From assembly GCA_011009095.1 (NCBI GenBank), contig VTPC01001660.1, positions 1 to 64,000 of the forward strand: DNA of 64,000 nt. Reading direction: 5' to 3'. Both the position numbers and the translations under genes were made by a program. Every line of letters starts with the position of its first letter. The first letter of the stretch is position 1. Positions 37,720 to 48,350 of the stretch are shown here, piece after piece. A model generated the notes under the pieces. It worked only from the letters and a program-made list of their open reading frames with translations. It searched no databases and was not told the origin of the DNA. Source of the stretch: Ignelater luminosus. Lineage: Eukaryota; Arthropoda; Insecta; Coleoptera; Elateridae.

Positions 37720-39464
37720 TAAATGACTGCTCGAAACAACGGCCAATGTTATATGAACAGATTGAGAGTCTTTAGTCTTGCAATGAAAACACGTTATAAC
37801 TTGAATATAATGTGAGGTAGAAACTTCTTGATATCCAACTAAAGTAAAACAGTCTAATAGAATCTATAGGTTTTAAAATGATCTAGAAATATAAGATGTT
37901 ACCGAGCTGCTGGCATTAATTTAAATGGTCGATAGAACATCAGAAAAAAAGAATTGCTTAGACAATAGGTCAAAAGTACATAATAAGGACAAACAGCATG
38001 CTCAAGTTTGAAGGAAAAATAGTTTGGCGACACTGGTTACATTATGAAGTCTTATCGGCTGTAAAAATCTAAGTGAATGGGGAAATTCCACAATTGGTTT
38101 TTTTGGATACTTTTCCAAGTTTACGACGTGCCAATAGAATTCGATTGGTTAATGGTTAGCACTGATTAACAGTACAATGGAAGGTCATTGTGATTCTGTA
38201 TTCTGATTGGTTGATGGCATACTTTTAAATTTCCAAACTAACGACCTTATTTATATCCTTTCTGACTATGATGAAGCGTTTCTGGTGATGCTGATTGTTG
38301 TATGAGAGTTTACTAAGCTTACACGTTGGATATCAGTGGATATGTGGAACAGTACATTATGGAGTCTTATCTGCTGTAGTTTCAATTGAAATGAATTAAT
38401 AACGATTTTTTTTAGTACAACACGAAACAATAAACAAGTGCAAGTTGTTAAATTTGTCGCATTGCAATGCTAAAATTTTTTTAAATTTTTTTATTTTTGT
38501 GTTATAACGGATGGGCAACCAGTACACCGAGTGTAAATTGGCCCGTATAAGAGATCTACAAGGCCACTATTTGTCTAAAACCTTCGAAAATATGCAACTA
38601 CCACTTGTTAATTACAAAGTACAACGGTCGACCTTGATCTCCTCGCAGAACATGTTTGGTTTCTCATGGGGGTCACTCCTCTATAATCATAAAAATGAGC
38701 GTGGATAACAAAAGAAAAGTCAATATCTCTGTAGATTTTATTACTGCTAAATTACAATTTGGTGAAAGTTGATCCACATGATATAAATTAATCACGAAAC
38801 ATTACGAAATGAAATGTAAGTCAATGTTTGTGTTTATTAAAATTGGAAAAAAATTTATCGACATTTTCTGTTCTAGCCTGTTAAATAAAATATCAAATTA
38901 TTCACACAGTTTACAAACAAATGTTCTCCTTAGTGTTATGGTAGGTCAGTTTTTAGTTTTCAATCTACCAAGTTCGCATATATCGCAATCGACTATATCG
39001 ATGATATTAGAATGAGGTAGGAATTAATGGCAGCACTTCAATAACACCCTGTATACAACATACTTTGTTGTGGTTGTTGATACTCAAAAGCATGTAATGG
39101 TTTTGATTCGTAGAGAGCAACATTAATGCTTTAACCCTCCAGTTGACGGATGGTTTGAAAATCGCACCGTTCGACGGGCTGAGTTTTGACACCGGTTCGT
39201 TTGCTCCAAGTACACTAATATGTTCAATGTTTTGAATTCATTTATTGCCCTAGTCAGTTTTATACTGCAGAATTTTTAAGTGTTTACAAAAAAATCATTA
39301 TTTAAAAAACTAAAAAATACAATAATTAAAAAATGTATTTCGATGTAATATACAATAATTGTAAACAAACAAAAATTTATATATATATATATATATATGG
39401 CAATGGCGCACAAAATAACTAGCGAAATTTCTCCATACAGTCGATACAGCACGGAATAACTATA
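37720..39464. other. Non-coding stretch between transposon relics
   Basis: No recognisable gene. A short direct repeat (TACATTATGAAGTCTTATCG near 38040 and TACATTATGGAGTCTTATCT near 38352) and an AT microsatellite (39378-39398) are present. Confidence 0.5.
39378..39398. repeat. (TA)n microsatellite
   Basis: Uninterrupted TA dinucleotides just left of MITE copy B. Confidence 0.85.
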
Positions 39465-40370
39465 CAGTGTGTCCACATTTCGATGCTCACTATTGGAATT
39501 TCGAAAATTGTAAGAGATACGAAGTCGGTTAAATTAGAAAAGATTTGACTATTTTGGAGATCAGTTTACTTATGCTTTTGTTTTTTCAAAAAAGTTCACG
39601 GCTTACTAAATATTTGCTAAAAATAAAATTATCTTATTTTTTTTAAGTGAGATATCTCAGGAACGAGCAAAGATAGAAAAGAACAACAAAGAGGGTGTTT
39701 TAGAGAATTTACTCCAAAACACAAAAAAATAATGTCCGCAGTTGTCTTTTGTTTTACTTCGACGGTGAAACGTAAATCCAAATTTTTCTAATGGAACGCC
39801 TACTTGATTTCCATATTACTGAACTGCACGCCTTACATGCTTTTCAGTGATACATGGTTTGACATAGCTATTCTTTTTTTTACCGAGTTATGAAGTGAAA
39901 AAGATTTTTCATCATAGTGTGCCATCCATGACATCTAAAACACAAAGTTGTGGAGTTTTATCAACGAAATTCATTTGTTATGCAAAAATTGCTAAAACAA
40001 AATAAATACGCTTTTATGGGGCATTAGCTGCTTATTTGATGCTATCTGTGAATGCTCAGTAAAGTATCTTAAAGGCGTTCTTTGTTTCGTTTTAGCAATT
40101 GTTACATAACAAATGTAATTTATTTGACAAAAGTCAATGATTTTCATATTGTTAAAGCCATGGCACACAAGTGGGAAATGCCTTTTATTTAAAAAAAAAC
40201 AAGATAATTTTGTTTTTAGCAAATATCTAGCAAGCCATGAACTTTTTTGAAAAACAAAAGCATAAGTAAACTGATTTCCAAAATAGCCAAATCTTTTCTA
40301 ATTTAACAGACTTCGTATCTCTTACAATTCCCGAGATCCCAATAGTGAGCATCGAAATGTGGACACACTG
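39465..40370. mobile_element. ~0.9 kb palindromic MITE, copy B
   Basis: Clean ends CAGTGTGTCCACATTTCGAT and the complement GGACACACTG, flanked by TA on both sides (39463-39464, 40371-40372). Arms of about 180 bp and an internal inverted pair as in copy A. Tc1/mariner-type CAGT start. The 906 bp have no transposase; 70-80 codon open frames inside are chance frames of the repeats. Confidence 0.88.
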
Positions 40371-40439
40371 TATGCTCTAAACAAACGCACGCATCACAAA
40401 ATTTGCATAAATAACATATTTTTAGTCCTTACAATGTTT

Positions 40440-42242
40440 GCATCTTTTACGAATGGTGAATGACGTCTGGGGCTCCTCTTCTGCAGTAATCCCTGACTGT
40501 TCAGCTGCTAATAGATGTACTCTCCGCTCGTACTAATTCGCTGCCCAAGTTTTCTAGTCTCCTGCTTTTTGAAAATTCGCCATTTGGATTATTAGTTTTA
40601 TTCATTATAAATACATTAATTGCTCTTACGTTGAGTATGCGAAAGAAAACGACCAGCGGTTAACGTCTTGTGTTTCGAGCAGGATTGTAATAAGATATAA
40701 TCATCCTTATCAAGTACATCAACCTCAACTTTTTCTGGTGTTGTAAAATGTGATTACTTCTGGTTTTTTATGGTTTTCACCAGTATTCTCGTCTATTTTG
40801 TCATCATAGTGCATTGACGAGACAACTAACACAATTTTTTTAATTTTATTGGTACGCGCGAAGTTATTGTGATATCAGTATGATATGCGAAACATGAAGA
40901 CTTTACAGGCCTATCTGTGGTGTTTGTAAGTTCTTTCGGCAATGCCCTTCGGTTGACTTGTGTTGTATGGTTTACACTTTCCATGCTAGTAAACCATCGA
41001 TTGATGGTTTCATTTCTTCCACTTTCCGAAATATGATTTGTCATTCTTCCAATAATGGCTGCAGCAGAATTATCTAGTCGAAACGGGCCTTCAGGTTGCA
41101 ATCCCGCATTATTTCCGCATGCGACGTGTAAAATGTTCTTGCATTCACCGTGAAAATTACTTTTATGCCGTACTTGTTCGGTATTCGGCAGTAGCAAGTT
41201 TATCCAATTTCTTCCATTGGAAATGCTAGACCTTTTTCAGATCAAAATTCCGATAATGTTTTTCGTTCACCATGCTGAGTACCCTTTCATTTCTTCCTTG
41301 TTAGTAGATTTAACGTCATATTTGTACCTTGCTGATATTTTCTGTATGTACAAATTGGTGTTTACTACAATTTATGTCCAGAATGTCGTCAAAAAGGGGC
41401 ATCCAACACTGAATTGGCGTGCTGGCGTTTCTTGCATCTCATAAAACTCCAGGCAAGTGGGTAACGATATTTTGCTGCCTTGTACAAAAATGAGTTAAGA
41501 GGGAACATGCTTCTTCCACTTGGTTCCATATTTTCCATAAAAATACTGAGATCTAGAAGTCTAAATCGTTTAAATCTTCTTGTTTGGTATGTTGTACTAG
41601 TGTACACTATTGCACTTTTTTTTTGCAAAAATAGCGTTTGGTATATTAAGTGGAAGCGAACAGAAACTGTTTGTTATGTTAGGGTAGTGCAATTTTTGCT
41701 GTACGGACTGCACCAAGTCTTGAGAAAGTTGAGTGCAACCAATGCCAGTATGGGCAATATTCAGTTTATTTGAGTTTTCAAGGCTGTCAGAACTAAAACA
41801 TCAGAAGGTACCTAACCTCTATTCTCATTACTTTAAATGCGAATTCAAAACGGCAAATAAAAATAAGTAAAATGGGCGCTGAGAACTCCAATAGGATTTT
41901 TGCATGTTATTGGATTATTATTATTATTATTATTATCCAACAGCGACGGTAGCAGCGACAGCAGCACAATAGATTCTGATGAAAACGTAAGCATACAATC
42001 TGCAACTTTGTTTACACCGAAAGCGTTTGTTAAATTTCGATGTACTGATTTACACTTGTTACACTTGCGTCCCTACACTTTTCCGGACTAGTACACCAAA
42101 CAAAGCTTATATCTTGGGCATCATATTCTGAATCAGATTCATCACTAACGTCTGAAGTTGGAACCTCTTTGTATAGTGCCTCTAGTGCACTAATTTCCCG
42201 TTCATAATTCTTCATTTCACAAAACAAAAATAAAATAATCAC
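40440..42242 (-). pseudogene. piggyBac-type transposase relic
   Basis: Minus-strand pieces in order: N-terminal acidic region (42242-42030, EREISALEALYKEVP and SDVSDESDSEYDAQ), a central piece (41628-41389), the catalytic region (41197-40826) with GRNETINRWFTSM and RRALPKEL, then SSMHYDDKIDENTG and KKPEVITFYN (about 40815-40745), VDVLDKDD at a GVDxxDKM-like site, and a C-terminal CKHC remnant near 40435. These match the layout of piggyBac transposases (DDE_Tnp_1_7). Frameshifts and stops separate the pieces. The terminal repeats were not located. Confidence 0.8.
41914..41936. repeat. (ATT)n microsatellite
   Basis: ATT trinucleotide run inside the piggyBac relic, one likely source of its disruption. 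Confidence 0.8.
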
Positions 42243-42418
42243 AAGTGAAATAACAAATTAATCAGAATTGCAGTCGCCGGTTCAGTACAAACTAAACCTA
42301 AAAATCCGCTTTATTCGTTCATATACAGTCAACGAAATAAATGTTTTCAATACTTGAAAATCAACGAAATTCTGACTTTTACAGACAATAAAAGGAGAAT
42401 GGGTTTAGAAATTTGTAG

Positions 42419-42541
42419 CGTAGTGTAGTGTAGACTGAGGTGATTTTTATTGATCAAGTGATGACTTAAAAACAATATAAAATGTCATTTGGTAATACAA
42501 TTTACTGCTGTTAATAAAAGTTCTTTTTACAATTTAATTCA
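42419..42541 (+). repeat. 5' LTR
   Basis: Starts CGTAGTGTAGTGTAGACTGA (3' copy starts TG) and ends AATTCA. Identical to the 3' LTR apart from the first base and one T in a homopolymer (42531-42536 area). Contains AATAAAAG near the end as a possible poly(A) signal. Confidence 0.85.
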
Positions 42542-42560
42542 TGTGTTAATTCCCCGATAC

Positions 42561-43451
42561 ATGAAAATGGCGACGAGAAAATCGAGAATTGTTGCAATCG
42601 AAGCTTTTGATCCTTCTAGCATCAAATGGGAAGTATGGCAAATAAAATTCGAAGCGGTATTAAAAATAGCCGAAATTGACGACGATGAAAGTAAAGTTGC
42701 AGTGTTGATAAGCAATTTATCTGGTTCAGTGTTGGACTCACTTGTGAACATGTGCAAACCNNNNNNNNNNNNNNNNNNNNNNNNNNNNNNNNNNNNNNNN
42801 NNNNNNNNNNNNNNNNNNNNNNNNNNNNNNNNNNNNNNNNNNNNNNNNNNNNNNNNNNNNAATTTATCTGGTTCAGTGTTGGACTCACTTGTGAACATGT
42901 GCAAACCTAAAATGCCTACTGATTTTACGGTCAAGTAATTGCTCAGTAAACTGACAGAAAATTTCGAACAGGTTAGTTTTACTGTTGCTGAAAGATGCAA
43001 ATTTTTTAAAATGTGTCAAAATAATGAAACTGTGACTGAATTTGCTTTAAAATTAAAACAGCAAGCTGATAAATGCGAATTTCCAAATACTTTCTATGAA
43101 GAAGCCCTAATTACTGCATTTGTCATGAATATTGACAGTACTGATATACGTACACATTTATTTCAGAAAACTTTCAAAACATTTAATGAATGTGTAGAAT
43201 GTGCAAAAACTTTATGTGCTGTTCTGGAAGCGGCAAGCAAAAAGAATTCTGATCAAGACATTCTGAAGCAAGGAACCAATTCTGAGGTAAACAGTATCAG
43301 TAAGAAATACAAAAAGAAAGTGCATAATACTGCAAAGAAGCAAATGCAGAATAAAACTAATTTCAACACTGCATCTAAAGAAAATACAAAAACTTTTAAG
43401 TGTAGAAACTGTGCTTTAAATCCACGGAATAAACCAGTGTCCTGCTTATGG
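42561..43451 (+). pseudogene. gag-like region of the LTR element, interrupted
   Basis: Opens with MATRKSRIVAIEAFDPSSI, then KWEVWQIKFEAVLKIAEI, a retrotransposon-gag style helical region, with LTENFEQVSFTVAERCKFFK and FALKLKQQADKCEF further on. A stop codon (42936-42938) interrupts it and a one-base frameshift occurs near 43424 within the first zinc knuckle. An N gap (42761-42860) lies inside. It ends in a pair of CCHC zinc knuckles that continue in the pol frame. Described as broken; no reconstruction is attempted. Confidence 0.8.
42761..42860. other. 100-N assembly gap with duplicated flanks
   Basis: Exactly 100 Ns. The 47 bases before it (42714-42760) are identical to the 47 bases after it (42861-42907), so the two contig ends overlap. 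Confidence 0.98.
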
Positions 43452-43452
43452 A

Positions 43453-45513
43453 GTGGAATGCAGATCTTGCAGAAAATTAAACCATTATGCAAAATGTTGC
43501 AGAAGTAAGAACTATAATCCAGTAAAAACAAATTACATTGAAGATATCTTCCAAATTAACTCTCACAAGGAATCGCAGTCACCTATTAAAATTCAAGTTT
43601 TTTTAAATGGCCAAAATAATCCCACCGAACTCGAGTTGGATACCGGCACGGGACCGTCAATCCTTAGCAAAGCGGCATGGATTCGAGCAGGTCAATTTCC
43701 AATTAAAAATACCAATATTAAGTTGAGAAGTTATTCGGGCCATGAAATTCCTACGCTGGGAGAAGCCGAGGTTACTGTCTCGTACAATACTATTACAGCA
43801 ACCCTGCCAATAATTGGTGCAAATATTCGGCAATCCAGAAATCTCATGGGGAGAAATTGGTTAAAACCTCTCAAGATCAATATCATGCAATGTAATGTTG
43901 TGAGTGAAGTTCAAGATAAATACCGAATAGCATTAAGAAATTTAATAAATAAGTACAAACATTTATTTGCTGAAGGGATTGGTTGTTTTAAAGGAGCGAA
44001 AGTACATCTAAAATTAAAAGAAAATGCTAAACTTAAATTTTGTCGTCCCAGGCCCATACCTTTTGCAGCAAGGGAAGCGGTCAAAGCTGAACTGAACAGA
44101 TTAGAGCAGCAAGGAATTATAGAACGCATAGATTGTGCAGATCATGCTGCTCCAATTGTCATAGTTAGACGTCCAAATAATAAAATACGCATTTGTGCCG
44201 ATTTTTCCACCGGTTTGAATGACAATTTACAACGTTATCAATACAACTTGCCTATAATAGATGAAGTATTTGCAGAATTAAATGGAGGCCAAGTTTTCTC
44301 TGTTTTAGACGTATCTGATGCGTTTCATTCTATTCCTCTGGATGAAGAAACTAGTCAGTTACTAGTAATTAATACGCCATTTGCACTTTATAGATATAAA
44401 AGACTGGCATTTGGTGTTAATAATGCTGCCATGATTTATCAAGAGAAAATGGAAAATGCATGTAGAGGAATTCAAGGAGTAGCAAATTATTTAGATGACA
44501 TAATAGTAATTTCAGACTCAATTGAAGAACACCTAAGAAGATTAGAAATTGTGTTTGAAAAGTTGCAAAATGCAGGTCTGAAACTGAATGAAGCAAAATG
44601 TAAATTTTTACAGGATAGAGTTGAATATTTGGGGCATGTCATTGATAAGGATGGCTTGCGAGCATCAAGTAAAAAATTAGATGCCATTAAACTAATGCCA
44701 CCACCAAGTAATTTAGCAGAACTTGAAGTTTTTTTGGGGTTAGCAAATTATTATCATAAGTTTTTAAAGAATTTTAGCGACATTTGTTATCCACTCAATA
44801 AATTACGTAGAAAAAATGTTAAGTTCATCTGGTCAGAGGAATGTCAACAAGCGTTTAACAAGCTTAAAGAATTACTTACAGAAGATAAAGTTTTAACTCA
44901 CTACAGTCCAGATTTACCTTTAATTGTAGCTGCAGATGCGAGTTCTGTTGGTATTGGTATAAATTTACTTCATCGATTTCCTGATGGACACGAGAAACCT
45001 ATTGCATTTGGGTCCAAAACATTATCACAAGCTGAGAGAGCCTATTCACAAATAGAACGTGAAGGATTGGGTATTGTATATGCGATTAAAAAATTTCATA
45101 AATTTCTGTGGGGAAGAAAATTCATATTGCAAGCGGATTGCAGACCTCTTATGCATATATTTGGTTCTAAAAAAGGTATTAGTCAAACTGCTGCTAATCG
45201 ACTACAGAGATGGAGTCTACTATTGATGAATTATTCTTTTGAGCTCGAGTATGTGCCTACAAAGCAATTTGGGAAAGTTGTTGGTTTAAGTCGACTTCCC
45301 ATAAACACTTTTGAAAATAAAGACTTCGCGTATGAGGAAGTAGTAGCAAGAATCTTCACTGAGTCTATTGAAGAAATGCCAGTGGATAGTGATGCAGTAG
45401 CTACAGAAACTAATAAAGATAAACTTCTATCACAGGTTTATAAATACATCCTATCTGGTTGGCCGGATCGTTGTCCTCAAACTACCGAAATAGCACCATA
45501 TTTCAAAATGTGA
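43453..45513 (+). CDS. Pol polyprotein fragment: zinc knuckle, protease, reverse transcriptase, RNase H
   Basis: An open stretch of 686 codons that is part of a larger broken gag-pol; its first codon is GTG and is not a real start. Visible in order: CCHC zinc knuckle CRSCRKLNHYAKCC (residues 3-16), aspartic protease DTGTGPS (about 63), reverse transcriptase with CADFSTGLN, the active-site YLDD (about 346-349) and LGHVIDKDG, then the RNase H domain with AADASSVGIG (about 495) and ADCRPL. It ends at a TGA (45511-45513) before integrase. Affinity: Ty3/gypsy elements of the K02A2.6-like retroelement type common in animals. Confidence 0.88.
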   Translation: MECRSCRKLNHYAKCCRSKNYNPVKTNYIEDIFQINSHKESQSPIKIQVFLNGQNNPTELELDTGTGPSILSKAAWIRAGQFPIKNTNIKLRSYSGHEIPTLGEAEVTVSYNTITATLPIIGANIRQSRNLMGRNWLKPLKINIMQCNVVSEVQDKYRIALRNLINKYKHLFAEGIGCFKGAKVHLKLKENAKLKFCRPRPIPFAAREAVKAELNRLEQQGIIERIDCADHAAPIVIVRRPNNKIRICADFSTGLNDNLQRYQYNLPIIDEVFAELNGGQVFSVLDVSDAFHSIPLDEETSQLLVINTPFALYRYKRLAFGVNNAAMIYQEKMENACRGIQGVANYLDDIIVISDSIEEHLRRLEIVFEKLQNAGLKLNEAKCKFLQDRVEYLGHVIDKDGLRASSKKLDAIKLMPPPSNLAELEVFLGLANYYHKFLKNFSDICYPLNKLRRKNVKFIWSEECQQAFNKLKELLTEDKVLTHYSPDLPLIVAADASSVGIGINLLHRFPDGHEKPIAFGSKTLSQAERAYSQIEREGLGIVYAIKKFHKFLWGRKFILQADCRPLMHIFGSKKGISQTAANRLQRWSLLLMNYSFELEYVPTKQFGKVVGLSRLPINTFENKDFAYEEVVARIFTESIEEMPVDSDAVATETNKDKLLSQVYKYILSGWPDRCPQTTEIAPYFKM

Positions 45514-46576
45514 TACCAATTAACTACTTATGCCGAATGTATTTTTTGGGGATCCAGAGTTATCATTCCATCAGCACTACGAAATCAAGTATTGGAAACT
45601 TTACATGATACTCACCTAGGTATCGTAAGGTCAAAAGGATTTGCCAGAAACATCTTTTGGTGGCCAGGGTTAGATCACGACATCGAAGACCAAATAAAAT
45701 CGTGCGAAATCTGCTTTAAAATATGCTAACCAAGAACCACTAGAAAGTGTAGCATGGAAACCTTCTGGACATCCTTGGGACAGGATTCACATTGATTTTG
45801 CGGGTCCTTTTAAAAATAAAACTCTACTGCTGATAGTGGATGCATTTTCAAAATGGATAGAAGCCATTATAGTAAAGGATATGACCAGCGAAACAATAAT
45901 GTACTATTTGAAAGTTCTGTTTACCCGATATGGACTTCCAAGAATTATAGTCACAGACAATTAAACTTCATTTAAATCTCAAATATTTGAACAATTTTGC
46001 AAACATTTCGGTATCAAGCACGTAACTACTCCACCTTATCACCCACAATCAAATGGACAGGTTGAGCGGTATGTACAAACCACAAAAAGATCTCTGCTAA
46101 AACTAATGGAAAGTGGACAAGATTTAAAAAAGGAGTTATATAATTTCCTGTTTCAGTATAGGACTGCACCAAATTCGACAACAAATGTCAGCCCTGCTGA
46201 ACTCTTTCTTCGACGTCAGCCACGTACAGTTTTAGACAATTTACATCCTACTGGAATAAAGCAAAAATTATATAAGTCAATACAAAAAAAGTTTTTTCAG
46301 GAAGGGGAAAATGTACACGCTAGAAACCACCTAAAGAAGACTTGGGAGAAAACTCAAATAAAAAATAAATGTGGTGTGAACACTCATCTTACAAACAATG
46401 GAGAAAAAAAACATTCATCTCGGATCAAGTCTTTCTTTTGTGTGTCTCCACCTTTATCCATACAAACCACACCTTCAACTCCAAATACGATGACGCTGGC
46501 GAAAAGTCCTACAGCGTGTCCGGTACAGAAGAGAATTCGTCGTCCCCCTAGAAGACTAACGTACTCACCAGTTTAA
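45514..46576 (+). pseudogene. Integrase region of the LTR element, broken
   Basis: Continues the pol frame past the TGA with an HHCC zinc-binding segment (HDTHLG ... SCEIC). A TAA and frameshift near 45727 follow. The catalytic core then shows HIDFAGPF (first Asp), VTDN followed directly by a TAA (45961-45963) at the second Asp, and SNGQVERYVQ (Glu). The last open part, 46106-46576, includes NFLFQYRTAPNSTT, typical of gypsy integrase. The C-terminal part is shifted out of frame. Confidence 0.85.
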
Positions 46577-46579
46577 CCG

Positions 46580-46591
46580 AAAGGGGAAGAG
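46580..46591 (+). promoter_or_regulatory. Polypurine tract of the LTR element
   Basis: AAAGGGGAAGAG abuts the TG of the 3' LTR, which fixes the LTR boundary. Confidence 0.75.
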
Positions 46592-46715
46592 TGTAGTGTA
46601 GTGTAGACTGAGGTGATTTTTATTGATCAAGTGATGACTTAAAAACAATATAAAATGTCATTTGGTAATACAATTTACTGCTGTTAATAAAAGTTCTTTT
46701 TTACAATTTAATTCA
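46592..46715 (+). repeat. 3' LTR
   Basis: Starts TGTAGTGTAGTGTAGACTGA immediately after the polypurine tract and ends AATTCA. TG...CA termini are standard for LTRs; 124 bp is far shorter than usual for Ty3/gypsy elements. Confidence 0.87.
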
Positions 46716-46979
46716 TGAAAAAATTTAAAAATTCAAACGCTAATTTGCTTATTAAACATATTTCTACATAATTACAAGATTTTGTTAAAATGAAATAAAA
46801 AATTAAAAAAAACACTAAATTTAATTAAAAAGTAAGATAATCTACACGGCGAAAAAAAGTTTTCAAAGCATGCTTAAGCATTATGTGAAGCACGAAAAAC
46901 ACTTCTTTTTTCAGGGACACATTAATAATAATTATTAATATCTAGTAGTACGCATCCCTTATGCCTTAATTACCTCTTG

Positions 46980-47973
46980 TTAACGTTTTTTCATTGAATT
47001 GACCAAATTTAAACAATCTTCTAGTTTGATTTTGTTCCATTCCTCCAAGATGAAGGTCTTCAACTGATTTCGGTTCGAAGGATGTCTCGCTGCTACTCGT
47101 ATTTTCAAACCTGGCCATAAATGCTCTATAGCGTTAAGGTTCGGACTCTGTGGAAGCGGTTCTATTACTTTTGGGCAGTTGTAGAGCATCCAGGAACGTA
47201 CTGCTTAGGAGCGATGTTTAGCATCGTTATCCTGGTAAAATAGGTAACGTCCTTCCAGGCCCAATTTTCGCGCACTGCTGTCTTCAGGATAGTTAAATAT
47301 TGTAAGTGATCCATAGTCCCTTCAATAAAAGTCATTTTTCCAACACCAGAAGCTGCCATACACCCCCAAACCAGCACTGACAATCCAACGAATTTTACGG
47401 TAGGTATAATATTTTTGGGTTTCAGTGTTTCACTTGCCTTCCGCCAAACTCGTTGAGGTCCATCATTGTAATATAGCATAATCTTGGATTCGTCGCAAAA
47501 TATTACGTTGTACCAGTAATGTTCATCGCGATTAATAGTCTGATTAGCAAACTTTAATTGTTTTTCGATGTTAATCTGAGAGAGCAACGGTTTTTTCCTT
47601 GCAGTTCTTGATGTAAATTTGTTCCGTTTGAGCGCATTTTGAATAGTTCTGCTGGTCACCTGCACACCGGTTTTGTTTAGTAGCTCATTTGCTAATTTCT
47701 TGCTCGAAACCCAGGGTTATCTCGCACTTTTTTCAGTAATAATCGTGTATTTCCCTCCGATAATTTCTTAGGCCTCCCTGGATAAGACTTGAGCTCCAAT
47801 CTGTCTTCATTTTTAATACGATTTATTACTTTATACCCTGTTCGGATATTCACATCTAACGTATTCGCAATTTCAGCGTGTGTTTTTTCGTTTGTATGGT
47901 TAAAATAAATTAATCGAATAATTTCGCTACGTGTTCTTTTAACAGGGATCTTAAATTTAAGTTTACTGATCAA
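46980..47973 (-). pseudogene. Broken Tc1 transposase (DD34E)
   Basis: Three frames cover a full-length Tc1 transposase. 47973-47692 holds the N-terminal HTH with RSEIIRLIYFNHTNEKTHAE and YPGRPKKLS. 47665-47165 holds the second HTH-like part and the first Asp (VIFCDESKIML), plus VLVWGCMAASGVGKM. 47189-46980 holds SPNLNAIEHLW with the final Glu. YQDNDAKHRS with the second Asp is present near 47230-47205 in the third frame, followed at once by TAA. The Asp-to-Glu distance is 34 residues. At least two frameshifts and this stop make it inactive. Confidence 0.88.
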
Positions 47974-48350
47974 ACAGTCGCGATAATATTAACGAAATTT
48001 GCAAAATCTATCCTTACTTACCTTAAGGACACTTGATCTTACTTCGTATCAAGTTTCGCTGATAATACTTTCTTCTATAAATTAATAATGAAGCAGTTGT
48101 CGCGTCTGGCTCCTATTTTGAAAACATTTTTTTCGCAAGTATTAAAACGAATTGTCTAGACAAATTGGGCACTGGCATCTTAAAAGTCCCTCATCAAAAA
48201 TATTAAATTACACCCTGTTTTTACTAATGGATTTGCCTATAATACTATAACATTGTCATATTTTTAAGATAATAATTAACAGAGTAATCAATAAATAAAG
48301 TTGAAATTTCATGTATCTTTTTAAATTGAAAACATTTATTTCGTTGACTG

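Larger units (their letters stand above)
42419..46715 (+). mobile_element. Ty3/gypsy-type LTR retrotransposon with very short LTRs, degenerate
   Basis: Two direct LTRs of about 124 bp enclose gag, protease, reverse transcriptase, RNase H and integrase in Ty3/gypsy order (integrase last). A purine-rich tract (AAAGGGGAAGAG, 46580-46591) lies immediately before the 3' LTR, as required for plus-strand priming. No envelope frame follows. I could not identify a convincing primer binding site or a target-site duplication. The copy has several stops and frameshifts and a 100-N gap in gag, and is inserted in a Tc1 element. Confidence 0.88.
42326..48350 (-). mobile_element. Tc1-like (DD34E) transposon split by a nested LTR retrotransposon
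   Basis: Inverted ends CAGTCAACGAAATAAATGTT (42326 on) and the complement ending at 48350, matching for 26 bp. TA precedes the left end; the right is followed by CA, so one copy of the duplication is altered. Only about 93 bp of Tc1 lies left of the retrotransposon and 1635 bp lies right of it, giving a pre-insertion element near 1.73 kb, normal for Tc1. The transposase is on the right part, minus strand. Confidence 0.88.

Noticed and set aside
42539-43000. Minus-strand frames spanning the N gap
   Set aside because: Frames bridge undetermined bases and lie antisense to gag.
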